From contig PMZX01000401.1 in the NCBI GenBank assembly GCA_003170035.1, forward strand, positions 1 through 5,627: a stretch of DNA of 5,627 bases, in the 5' to 3' direction. The DNA is from Myxococcales bacterium (GTDB lineage: Bacteria > Myxococcota_A > Polyangia > Fen-1088). A program made the position numbers and the translations under genes. Under the pieces are notes generated by a model. It saw nothing but the letters and a program-made list of their open reading frames with translations, was not told the origin of the DNA and made no database searches. Of the stretch, positions 1-5,627 are shown one piece after another; position 1 is the stretch's first letter, and each line of letters starts with the position of its first letter.

Positions 1-212
1 CTCGCACCACCGGTCGCGCTGCCACCGCTGGAAACCACGCCGCTGCTTCCGCCCGTCACTGCCCCGCCGGCTGCAGACTTGCCGCCGGTGGATAGCGCGC
101 CTCCGCTCGCGGTGCCTCCCACACCCGTGTTCTGGTTCGAGTTGCGCCCGCTACAGGCCGCTGCAAGGAGCGCGACCACCAGAGCGACGACCTGCTTGCC
201 ACCTGAAGTCAT
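1..212 (-). CDS. Gly/Ser-rich lipoprotein, N-terminal part (runs off left edge)
   Basis: Reading the minus strand from the ATG at 212-210 gives 70 open codons to the window edge. Residues 1-5 are a short N-terminus with Lys6, residues 7-19 are hydrophobic, and the segment LLAAAC ends at Cys20. This is a lipobox, so the protein is predicted to be exported by Sec, lipidated at Cys20 and cleaved by signal peptidase II. From residue 30 on it is a low-complexity tail with Gly-Gly pairs at 32, 37, 43, 49, 54, 63 and 68, separated by Ser, Thr, Ala and Val. Such tails act as flexible linkers in surface lipoproteins, often from Myxococcota. An AGGTGA Shine-Dalgarno (216-221) lies 3 bases before the ATG. 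The functional domain lies outside the window, so no role can be given. The reading frame, lipobox and SD agree, which makes a real gene likely. Confidence 0.8.
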   Translation of the reverse strand, partial: MTSGGKQVVALVVALLAAACSGRNSNQNTGVGGTASGGALSTGGKSAAGGAVTGGSSGVVSSGGSATGGA

Positions 213-301
213 GGATCACCTGGAAGGACCGTGCGCGGACGCAGACTTCCCTATTTTGCGCCGTCGTGCGCGCAGAAGCGACCCAATTTGCGGACTACAC
301 A

Positions 302-322
302 GGATCTCGCGGAACGCGATCC
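302..322 (-). terminator. Imperfect hairpin after the alcohol dehydrogenase stop
   Basis: Thirteen bases past the TAG stop of the dehydrogenase, GGATC (302-306) pairs with GATCC (318-322). Inside it GCG (309-311) pairs with CGC (315-317), with a two-base bulge and a GAA loop. The position suits a terminator or a 3'-end stabiliser, but no T-run follows on the minus strand. It is therefore not a classical intrinsic terminator. Confidence 0.25.
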
Positions 323-335
323 CATGCCTTGCTGG

Positions 336-1334
336 CTACCCGTGGGTCAGCACCGCACGGTAGCGGACCTGGCCAGCCTCGAGGCGCGCCCGCACTTCGT
401 TGACCTGTATGAGCGGATAGACCTCGAGCCTAGGTTTCACCTTGCCCGCGGCGACGAATTCCAGGGCCTCGATCAGATCGCGCCTTTCGTCCTGGCTCGA
501 TCCACGGAGCTGGCGTTGCCCCATCATCAACAGCAGGGGATTGATGGCAATGGGACCGTCGGCCACGCCCATGTTGACCATGCGTCCCCCTTCGCGCAGG
601 CCGCCAAATGCCGAGGCGATCTGCACGGCTGAATTGGTGGTCGAGAGAATGACGTCGAAGCCGCCGGCGTCACGCATGGCGGTTCCTGGCTCTTTGCCCC
701 CCACCAGCACTTCATGGGCGCCCATGGACTTCAGTTCGGCCGTCTTGTTGGCCTGGCCGGTTATGGCCCAGGTCTCGAGACCCACGGCGCACGAAAGTTG
801 CAGCGCTAGGTGCCCCAGGCCTCCCAGCCCGAGCACAGCCACGCGTTCGCCGGGTTTGGGATCGGCATTTCGCAGTCCGCTCATCACCGTGTACCCCGCG
901 CAGAAGATGGGCGCCGCCGCTTCGTACGCCAGCCCCTCAGGCAGCAGGGCACAACCAGAAGCCCATGCCAGCATCAATTCGGAATTCCCACCGCCGATGT
1001 TCATCCACGACTGCGCCTTGGCGCAGGCATACTGGTTGCCTGATTGGCAGGTGCGGCAGCGGCCACAACCCTTCTGACTCCAGTGCACGCCCACGCGATC
1101 CCCGACACGCAGATCGGTGACGCCCGCGCCGAGCTCGACGATCTCGCCCACCGGCTCGTGGCCAGCCACCACCGGCGGGGTCAGGCCAAAGCGGCCGTGA
1201 TGCACGTGCAGATCAGTGCCACACATGCCACTCGCGTGGATCTTGATGACGACCTGGCCAGGCTGGGGGCGAGGATCAGGAAGCGTCTTCAACTCCCACG
1301 GCTGATTGAATTGGGTGATCACCGCTGCGCGCAT
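336..1334 (-). CDS. Zinc-dependent alcohol dehydrogenase (MDR superfamily)
   Basis: A 332-residue cytosolic medium-chain dehydrogenase, predicted to interconvert an alcohol and an aldehyde or ketone using a nicotinamide cofactor. The GroES-like N-terminal domain (about 1-145) carries the catalytic zinc ligands: Cys38 in GMCGTDLH, His59-Glu60 in GHEPVGEIV, and probably Cys145. The structural zinc ligands Cys90, Cys93, Cys96 and Cys104 are all present. The Rossmann fold has GLGGLGHL at 169-176. At the end of the second Rossmann strand (about 190-197, AITGQANK) no Asp is evident and a Lys follows, which hints at NADP(H) preference; this is inference. Length is normal, if slightly short, for the family. 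The start is set by an AAGGAGGA Shine-Dalgarno 7 bases upstream. The gene stands alone between two spacers, with a palindrome in its leader. The substrate cannot be told from sequence. The enzyme class is secure. Confidence 0.95.
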   Translation of the reverse strand: MRAAVITQFNQPWELKTLPDPRPQPGQVVIKIHASGMCGTDLHVHHGRFGLTPPVVAGHEPVGEIVELGAGVTDLRVGDRVGVHWSQKGCGRCRTCQSGNQYACAKAQSWMNIGGGNSELMLAWASGCALLPEGLAYEAAAPIFCAGYTVMSGLRNADPKPGERVAVLGLGGLGHLALQLSCAVGLETWAITGQANKTAELKSMGAHEVLVGGKEPGTAMRDAGGFDVILSTTNSAVQIASAFGGLREGGRMVNMGVADGPIAINPLLLMMGQRQLRGSSQDERRDLIEALEFVAAGKVKPRLEVYPLIQVNEVRARLEAGQVRYRAVLTHG

Positions 1335-1341
1335 GGCGAAT

Positions 1342-1349
1342 TCCTCCTT
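1342..1349 (-). promoter_or_regulatory. Strong Shine-Dalgarno of the alcohol dehydrogenase
   Basis: The minus strand reads AAGGAGGA, a near-complete match to the anti-SD end of 16S rRNA, 7 bases before the ATG at 1334. It fixes the start and suggests efficient translation. None of the other genes here has a comparable site. Confidence 0.85.
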
Positions 1350-1369
1350 GAGCTGAGTTAGATGACGCC

Positions 1370-1393
1370 GGGGTGTCCCCTGTTCCGCGGAAC
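1370..1393 (-). promoter_or_regulatory. Two adjacent dyads in the alcohol dehydrogenase leader
   Basis: GTTCCGCGGAAC (1382-1393) is a perfect 12-bp palindrome. Directly beside it GGGG-TGT-CCCC (1370-1380) is a second dyad. They lie 35 to 59 bases upstream of the dehydrogenase ATG, where an operator or a 5'-UTR hairpin would be expected. No clear -35/-10 pair can be assigned around them, so operator versus RNA structure is undecided. Confidence 0.35.
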
Positions 1394-1439
1394 GAGCCTA
1401 CCACCTTCTATCTCCCGAATCAGATCGCGTGGGGAGCCC

Positions 1440-1474
1440 GCCGGCTTCGCCCCCTTCGGGGACTTCGGGACGGC
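1440..1474. other. Nested TTCG-rich inverted repeats in the intergenic spacer
   Basis: GCCG (1440-1443) can pair with CGGC (1471-1474) around a core CCCC-TTC-GGGG (1451-1461). A small GGC-TTC-GCC stem (1443-1451) competes with it. CTTCG occurs three times within 23 bases. The segment could fold on either strand as RNA. It resembles the short structured intergenic repeats common in GC-rich genomes, but no second copy is present in this window. Confidence 0.35.
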
Positions 1475-1489
1475 CAACCCGCCCTGTGT

Positions 1490-1512
1490 GGGGTGGGGGT
1501 GGGCGTGGGGGG
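1490..1512 (+). other. G-quadruplex-forming motif
   Basis: On the plus strand there are four G-runs of 4, 5, 3 and 6 bases, separated by T, T and CGT. This fits the G3+N1-7 rule for an intramolecular quadruplex with very short loops. The minus-strand transcript carries the complementary C-runs, so a quadruplex would form in the DNA template strand of the barrel and dehydrogenase genes or in a plus-strand RNA. It lies between a likely 3'-end hairpin and the dehydrogenase leader. Confidence 0.6.
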
Positions 1513-1526
1513 CCGAAGGGCGGAGC

Positions 1527-1543
1527 GAACCCTTTGAGGGTTC
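1527..1543 (-). terminator. Perfect 7-bp hairpin just after the beta-barrel gene
   Basis: GAACCCT (1527-1533) and AGGGTTC (1537-1543) form a perfect stem with a 3-base loop. It begins 4 bases after the TAG stop of the beta-barrel gene. On the minus strand the bases that follow are a C-rich tract, not T residues. It may serve as a processing or stabilising hairpin, or as a weak terminator, rather than a standard intrinsic one. Confidence 0.45.
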
Positions 1544-1547
1544 CCAT

Positions 1548-2300
1548 CTAGATCGTCAATTGATAGGCCAGGTAGCCCAGGAAGAGGCTATCGCCCACGA
1601 TGCCTCGGCCAACCGAGAGCAGCAGATGGTGATGCTCGGTGAAATCGAGGACCAGCCCGAGGTTGAAGCGCAGGTTGGCATCACCACCGACTTGGTCGGG
1701 CGTGGTGTAGAAGACCTCGGTGCCGATGGTCGCAAGACGGGAGAGGCGACGCTGGACCTGCCAACCAAAGTACCCGTAGTTTCGGTTCCCCTGTCCCGGG
1801 TTCACCCACAAGCCCGCGCCGCCGTAGCTGGTCCAAGCACCGAAGCTCTTCTGCAGCCAGATCGGAATGAGGACGTGCAGGTGCCCGGTTCCCAGCCCGC
1901 GGGTTGCGTCGCCAGTCGGCACCTCGAACTGCGGGAAGGTACCCACCATGGGACACCACTGGCCCTCGTCAATGAAACGAAGCTTCGTACCCAGCTCGAT
2001 GTCGCCCACCCCGTAGGACGTGGAACCGCCGCTTGGCCGCGCGTAGGCCAGCGGCGCGATCACGTGAAGCTGGAGGCCGGGCCATGCGCCGTAGTTCACC
2101 TCGACGTGCGGAGCAGTTCCCGTCGCGGCGTCGCGGGTAACCAAGTGTTGGGTTGCCAGATAGAACTCCCAGTGACGGAACTCGACCGGCTCAGGATCGT
2201 CCGTCACATAGGGCGGACCTGCGTGCGCAGGTACAGGTGCGAGCACAGTGACGGCAGCGAGCACCGCAATTGACCGTCCCAAGGTCATCGCCGCTATCAT
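1548..2300 (-). CDS. Secreted outer-membrane beta-barrel protein, transporter/MetA-like
   Basis: A 250-residue protein with a Sec signal peptide: Arg9, a hydrophobic core at about 10-24, and a signal peptidase I site after AHA at 25-27. The mature start GPPYVTDDPEPVEFRHWEFYLA-like segment (28-49) and the alternating aromatic/polar strands to the end resemble small barrel proteins annotated as transporters or as phenol-degradation MetA-like proteins (PF13557 type). That assignment comes from memory of the family, not a search. It should sit in the outer membrane; no substrate is indicated. Two in-frame ATGs are possible, at 2300 and 2288. An AAGGA stands 2 bases before the first and 14 before the second, so neither spacing is ideal and the longer form is reported. 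It lies 21 bases after the UPF0175-like gene, probably in one transcript, and is followed by a hairpin. Confidence 0.8.
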   Translation of the reverse strand: MIAAMTLGRSIAVLAAVTVLAPVPAHAGPPYVTDDPEPVEFRHWEFYLATQHLVTRDAATGTAPHVEVNYGAWPGLQLHVIAPLAYARPSGGSTSYGVGDIELGTKLRFIDEGQWCPMVGTFPQFEVPTGDATRGLGTGHLHVLIPIWLQKSFGAWTSYGGAGLWVNPGQGNRNYGYFGWQVQRRLSRLATIGTEVFYTTPDQVGGDANLRFNLGLVLDFTEHHHLLLSVGRGIVGDSLFLGYLAYQLTI

Positions 2301-2321
2301 TGTCCTTCGTAGCGATGTCAG

Positions 2322-2579
2322 CTACGAGAAAATCCCGGAGGAGCGCGGCGCCAGGGCTTGCGGGGTCTGCTCGAAAGAACGGACGCCGAATCTCGCCAGT
2401 CGGTACAGGAATTCCATGCGCCCATTTCCCGCCGACTCGGGCACTGCCCCAGAGGACAGCCGCTGCAACGCATAGAGTCTCATGGTGGCCACCAGGCTCA
2501 GACCGGCCACCGCATCGTAGCTGGACTGCGCGTCCAGCGTCTCGATAGCAACATCCGGAAAATCGACCGTGAGCCTCAT
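2322..2579 (-). CDS. Small UPF0175-like protein, possible orphan antitoxin
   Basis: An 85-residue protein. It opens with an MRLTVDFPD strand, followed by a helical segment. Residues 33-76 fit the UPF0175 pattern known from predicted antitoxins: MRLY (33-36), RLSSG (40-44), ExAG (48-51), RxEFL (54-58), LARFGV (61-66) and TPQAL (72-76). The middle is a predicted helix-turn-helix, so DNA binding and autoregulation would be expected. Two positions look off: Pro47 falls where the family usually has Ala in the first helix, and Ser49 where a Leu is usual. Family members often precede a PIN-like toxin (DUF3368 type), but here the next gene is a beta-barrel protein 21 bases away, so no partner is visible. 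Only a weak AGGT precedes the ATG. It could be a degenerate remnant or a recruited regulator. The family call is from pattern memory. Confidence 0.65.
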   Translation of the reverse strand: MRLTVDFPDVAIETLDAQSSYDAVAGLSLVATMRLYALQRLSSGAVPESAGNGRMEFLYRLARFGVRSFEQTPQALAPRSSGIFS

Positions 2580-2720
2580 TGACCTAGACGTTGGATGCTC
2601 AAGAGTGGGGTTTCGGTTCTCGGTCCGCGATTCTTTTCGCCGGGTGCGAAATCACAGACTGAGCCAATCCATCCGGCGTTCTGTATCAGCGTTTCGCGGT
2701 CTGTCACGCCACTGCAACAC
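2580..2720. other. Spacer between the helicase and the UPF0175-like gene
   Basis: These 141 bases are less GC-rich than their surroundings and probably hold the end of the helicase transcript and the promoter of the downstream pair. I find no convincing hairpin with a T-run and no good -35/-10 pair. A minus-strand TTGGCT near 2665 has no matching -10 box at normal spacing. Confidence 0.3.
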
Positions 2721-4532
2721 TCACTTCGACCGGGATCTCCCGGAAGGCGCGGCACTCCCGGCAGACTTCAGCACGGCCAGGAAGGCGTCGCCGTAGCTGG
2801 CCAACTTCTTGGGGCCCCCGCCAGAGACAGCAAGGAGTTCGGCGCGACTGCGCGGGCGCGCGGCTGCCATGGCCAGCAGAGTGGCGTCGCTGAAGATCAC
2901 GTAGGCCGGCACCTTGCGTCTGTCGGCCAGGCTCTTGCGCAAGGTCTTGAGAGTCAGGAAGAGGGCTCCTTCTTCGCTGGTCACCAGATCTGCGCGCGTG
3001 GGCGCCGCGGCTTTGCCCCTTCGCTTGCCCACCGGCTGGCTCTTGGCCACCACATCGAAGCCCGCGCAGATGTCGCAAGACGTGCGGCAGGCGCCCATGG
3101 ATTCGCCGAAGTATCCGGCCAGGGCCTGATGCCGGCATTTTGTGGCATCGGCCAGGCGGAACATCTCGCGCACGCGCGACCTGTGCTGCTGCAACACCTC
3201 GGGCGTGGTCTCCGGGTTCAGCTCGAAAAGGCGGTCGTAGTTGGCCACGTCGGCCCAGGAATAGAAGAGCACGCAATCGCTGGCCACGCCGTCGCGGCCC
3301 GCCCGACCGACCTCTTGATAGTAGGCCTCTATGGAGCGGGGCATGTCGCGGTGGATGACGAAACGGACGTTGGACTTGTCGATGCCCATGCCGAACGCGA
3401 TGGTGGCCACCACCACATCGGCGTCGTCACAACGAAAGGCGTCTTGCACGCGCGTGCGCTCGCACGACTCCATGCCTGCGTGATAGGCCAGGGCACGCGC
3501 GCCGTGTTCGCGAAGGTAGTCGGCGGTTTGCTCGGTGGATCGCCGGGACAGGCAGTAGACGATGCCGCTCTGGTCACGCCGGCTGCGCACCAGGCGCAGG
3601 ATACGGTCGCGCACGCGAGGACCCTCCTCGCCTTTGCGATACGCCGACAGATGCAGGTTGGGCCGGAAGAAACTGCCGCGAAAAGTCTCGGGTGCTTGCA
3701 TGCCCAGCTGCTGGCCGATGTCGTGCACCACCTCGGCAATGGCGGTGGCGGTCAGGGCCAGCACCGGGGGATTGCCCAAACGGGCTTTCAGCCCGGACAG
3801 GTTGCGATAGGCGGGACGGAAATCGTGCCCCCACTGGCTGATGCAATGGGCTTCGTCCACGGCAAGCAGGCGCGGACGCACGCGCCCCATGAGCGGACCG
3901 AGCGACGCCTCCAGACCCTCGGGCGCGACATACACCAATTCGAATTCACCGCGCAGAACTGCGGCCACGCGCCGGCCCCGCTGGTCGGGCTCCAGGCTGG
4001 AATTGAGGAAGGTGGCGCGCAGACCCACCTCTGACAGGGCATCGACCTGATCCTTCATCAGGGCAATCAACGGCGAGATGACCAGGGTGGTGCCGCCCAG
4101 AAGACGCGCGGGAATCTGGAAGGTGATCGACTTGCCCGCGCCGGTGGGCATGACCCCCACGCAATCGCGGCCGCCGAGAACCGTGCTGATGATGGCTTCC
4201 TGGCCGGGCCGGAACGAGGGATAGCCGAAAACCTCGCGCAGCACCTTGCGCGCCCGCGCCAGGTCGGCGCCGAGCTGCTCGTTCTTGAGGCTGAGCGCGA
4301 TGGCACGCAGGGTTTCTACGTCGCTGCTGGAAAACAGGTCCGGTCGCGCGCGCCAGCCTGCGCGCAGTCGATCGAGATCTGCGTGGCAGGCCGCGCGCGC
4401 CCGCTCGCCGCGCTCGACATACAGGCAAAGCGCCGCCACGGCACCGCTCACATCTTCGCGCGTGAGGAAGCCGGCAGAGAGATCGTCAATCAAGGCGGAC
4501 CAACGTCTAGCACTTGCGGATTCATCGCGCAC
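2721..4532 (-). CDS. RecQ-family ATP-dependent DNA helicase with HRDC domain, no winged helix
   Basis: From the GTG at 4532 this is a 603-residue 3'-5' DNA helicase of the RecQ family, predicted to act in DNA repair and recombination. An N-terminal helical extension of about 90 residues precedes the motor. Visible motifs are FRPGQ (107-111, motif 0), Walker A MPTGAGKS (128-135), DEAH (226-229) followed by the aromatic-rich loop [14 protein letters not shown] (229-242), TAT (261-263) and [10 protein letters not shown] (406-415, motif VI). Zinc ligands are Cys466, Cys482, Cys486 and Cys489. A basic linker of roughly 30 residues leads directly to an HRDC domain (about 518-591), leaving no room for the winged helix of E. 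coli RecQ. The start overlaps the upstream gene by 11 bases and lacks an SD. Alternatives are TTG 4589 (GGTGGA upstream, 68-base overlap) and TTG 4493. The helicase identity is secure; the start is not. Confidence 0.93.
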   Translation of the reverse strand: MRDESASARRWSALIDDLSAGFLTREDVSGAVAALCLYVERGERARAACHADLDRLRAGWRARPDLFSSSDVETLRAIALSLKNEQLGADLARARKVLREVFGYPSFRPGQEAIISTVLGGRDCVGVMPTGAGKSITFQIPARLLGGTTLVISPLIALMKDQVDALSEVGLRATFLNSSLEPDQRGRRVAAVLRGEFELVYVAPEGLEASLGPLMGRVRPRLLAVDEAHCISQWGHDFRPAYRNLSGLKARLGNPPVLALTATAIAEVVHDIGQQLGMQAPETFRGSFFRPNLHLSAYRKGEEGPRVRDRILRLVRSRRDQSGIVYCLSRRSTEQTADYLREHGARALAYHAGMESCERTRVQDAFRCDDADVVVATIAFGMGIDKSNVRFVIHRDMPRSIEAYYQEVGRAGRDGVASDCVLFYSWADVANYDRLFELNPETTPEVLQQHRSRVREMFRLADATKCRHQALAGYFGESMGACRTSCDICAGFDVVAKSQPVGKRRGKAAAPTRADLVTSEEGALFLTLKTLRKSLADRRKVPAYVIFSDATLLAMAAARPRSRAELLAVSGGGPKKLASYGDAFLAVLKSAGSAAPSGRSRSK

Positions 4533-5538
4533 CCGCCGGGTGGAGCCGATCGGAGTCCTGCCACCGCACGAGGCTGCGGCAGATGGCAAGGCAAATCCAC
4601 CAAGGAAAATCCTTGCTCTTGCCTTTCATGAGCTTCAACCCGAAGGTCCCATCACTGCGTTGAATCTTCCTCAACCGATCGAGCGCAGCATAGATTGTTG
4701 CGACATCCGGACCGAATCCCAACCGCGACAGGCTGTCGAACGCCGAGACGATGTCGGTGAACCAGAATGGAAACGAGACTCGTTCCCAGTAGCTGACGTC
4801 GCCCCGGTCGCCATAGGCGTCCCGTCTGTAGAGCCTCCATGCCAGCAGTTCCCCTGCCTGCCGGGCTTCGGCAGATCCACGGTGAACCGGGTGGGCAGCG
4901 AAGGCCCGCAGCACCATGCCGGTGACAAGGTGGGATGATGGCTTCGATCTGTCAGGGGCGATCGGGCTCGGGTGCCGCATCAGATCGACAAATTCGGCGA
5001 AGGGGACGCCAACGGTCCGCAAGGGGATCGCCCAGCCGCCGTCGCTCTGTCGCGTGGCCAGCAGCCAGCGGAAAACCTTCGCGATGCGCGGATCGTCAGC
5101 GTACCCGGCCTTGACCAGCAGCTCACCGATCGCGCCGACGTAGGTCGTGGCGTACTGGTTGCCATAGATGCCGCGAAAGTCGCCCCCGTCGGCCTGGAAC
5201 GAGAAGAGGAACTCGGCCGCGCGCGCGAGTGCCGGATGTTCCCGCGAAAAACCGAACTTCTCCACGAGAATTCCCACCTGTCGAAAGGTCTCGAGTTGGT
5301 CGTAGTTCTTGCGCGAGCGCACGTGGGGCTTGCCGCCGGGATAGCGCCAGGACCCGTCGGGGTTCTGCCTGGCCACGATCTTGCGGGCCTCCGGCAGATC
5401 CCACAGGGCGGAGACCGGCCCAGTGCTGCTGCCGAGGAGGTCGCGCCTGGCGAAAAAGGCGATGGCCGGGGTCTTCGACGACGCGAGGACAGGCAGTGGA
5501 TCGACCTTGAGCAATCGTCCCCAGCGGGAGCGAACCAT
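4522..5538 (-). CDS. Squalene-cyclase/prenyltransferase-like alpha-barrel protein
   Basis: A 338-residue protein from the ATG at 5538, with no signal peptide or membrane segment. It contains QW-like repeats of the terpenoid cyclase / protein prenyltransferase alpha-alpha barrel fold: QNPDGSW (58-64), QADGGDF (115-121), QSDGGW (164-169) and QRSDGTF (293-299). Conserved-looking patches are [11 protein letters not shown] (123-133), [12 protein letters not shown] (196-207) and FPFWFTD (256-262). It is about half the length of a squalene-hopene cyclase and shows no DxDD/DCTAE-type catalytic motif, so a cyclase reaction should not be assumed and the function is unknown. GTG 5583 would add 15 residues, but it would leave only 18 bases to the divergent gene, so ATG 5538 is preferred. 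No clear SD precedes either start. Its stop overlaps the helicase start, implying a shared transcript. Confidence 0.85.
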   Translation of the reverse strand: MVRSRWGRLLKVDPLPVLASSKTPAIAFFARRDLLGSSTGPVSALWDLPEARKIVARQNPDGSWRYPGGKPHVRSRKNYDQLETFRQVGILVEKFGFSREHPALARAAEFLFSFQADGGDFRGIYGNQYATTYVGAIGELLVKAGYADDPRIAKVFRWLLATRQSDGGWAIPLRTVGVPFAEFVDLMRHPSPIAPDRSKPSSHLVTGMVLRAFAAHPVHRGSAEARQAGELLAWRLYRRDAYGDRGDVSYWERVSFPFWFTDIVSAFDSLSRLGFGPDVATIYAALDRLRKIQRSDGTFGLKLMKGKSKDFPWWICLAICRSLVRWQDSDRLHPAGAR

Positions 5539-5601
5539 GCAGCGACTGTAGCGCAGGAAGGGTGAGGAACGAAGATGAACCACCGGTGCTAGGATTGCGG
5601 C

Positions 5602-5627
5602 ATGAACGACGACTTCCTCTATCGCAC
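5602..5627 (+). CDS. Start of a divergent gene, N-terminus only
   Basis: ATG at 5602 opens a plus-strand frame reading MNDDFLYR to the window edge. An AGGA (5591-5594) lies 7 bases upstream at good SD spacing. Its start is 63 bases from the ATG of the minus-strand cyclase-like gene, so 5539-5601 would be a divergent promoter region. Eight residues are too few to name a product. Similar acidic-aromatic starts occur on several unrelated Proteobacteria and Myxococcota proteins. Confidence 0.5.

Noticed and set aside
442..1077. 211-codon plus-strand open frame opposite the dehydrogenase
   Set aside because: Antisense to intact zinc-ligand and Rossmann motifs; the translation is Pro/Ser/Ala-rich with no fold signature.
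1362..2273. 303-codon plus-strand open frame opposite the beta-barrel gene
   Set aside because: It runs through the structured spacer and antisense to a signal-peptide protein, shows no SD at its ATG and has no domain I recognise.
2645..2670. GTG-N6-CAC half-palindrome resembling a CRP-type site before the UPF0175-like gene
   Set aside because: Only three bases per arm match, without the TGTGA/TCACA arms needed to propose a site.
2595..4034. 479-codon plus-strand open frame opposite the helicase
   Set aside because: It is antisense to clear helicase motifs in GC-rich DNA; its translation is low in recognisable motifs and is rich in His, Gly and Ala as expected for a shadow frame.
4246..4938. 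230-codon plus-strand open frame across the helicase and cyclase-like junction
   Set aside because: It crosses two well-supported minus-strand genes and its translation is Arg/Ser/Ala-rich, typical of a shadow frame.
5566..5594. Possible ECF-sigma promoter (GGAAC at 5566-5570) for the divergent gene
   Set aside because: At the usual 16 to 17 base spacing there is no CGTC or TCTA-like -10 element, and GGAAC is common by chance in GC-rich DNA.

Overview
This is a GC-rich bacterial window with almost all genes on the minus strand. The lipoprotein at the left edge has a Gly-Gly/Ser/Thr-rich tail with a period of 5 to 6 residues behind its lipobox. Such tails are frequent in secreted proteins of Myxococcota (Polyangia), and that is my best guess for the source. 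It is an inference from style, not a phylogenetic result. A signal-peptide beta-barrel protein fits a Gram-negative cell. No CRISPR array, tRNA, rRNA, transposase or phage gene is visible.

Layout, read along minus-strand transcription from the right. At the right edge a divergent plus-strand gene begins (5602 onward, only eight full codons visible). From the same spacer a minus-strand unit starts. It holds a squalene-cyclase/prenyltransferase-like alpha-barrel protein (5538-4522) overlapped by a RecQ-type ATP-dependent DNA helicase (4532-2721). The helicase has motor, zinc and HRDC regions but no room for a winged helix. After a 141-base gap comes a second unit: a small protein resembling UPF0175 antitoxins (2579-2322) and, 21 bases on, an outer-membrane beta-barrel protein (2300-1548). 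A structured, very GC-rich spacer (1335-1547) holds a hairpin, a G-quadruplex motif, nested TTCG hairpins and a 12-bp palindrome. A zinc-dependent alcohol dehydrogenase (1334-336) with a near-perfect Shine-Dalgarno sequence follows. After another 123 bases comes the lipoprotein start (212 to the left edge).

Functional links look loose. The helicase and cyclase-like genes overlap and are probably co-translated, though no known pathway joins them. The UPF0175-like and barrel genes are probably co-transcribed. The alcohol dehydrogenase and the lipoprotein each look like independent units. I see no convincing new multi-gene system. The points most worth a second look are the antitoxin-like gene with no toxin, the winged-helix-less RecQ with its odd start region, and the structured spacer at 1335-1547.
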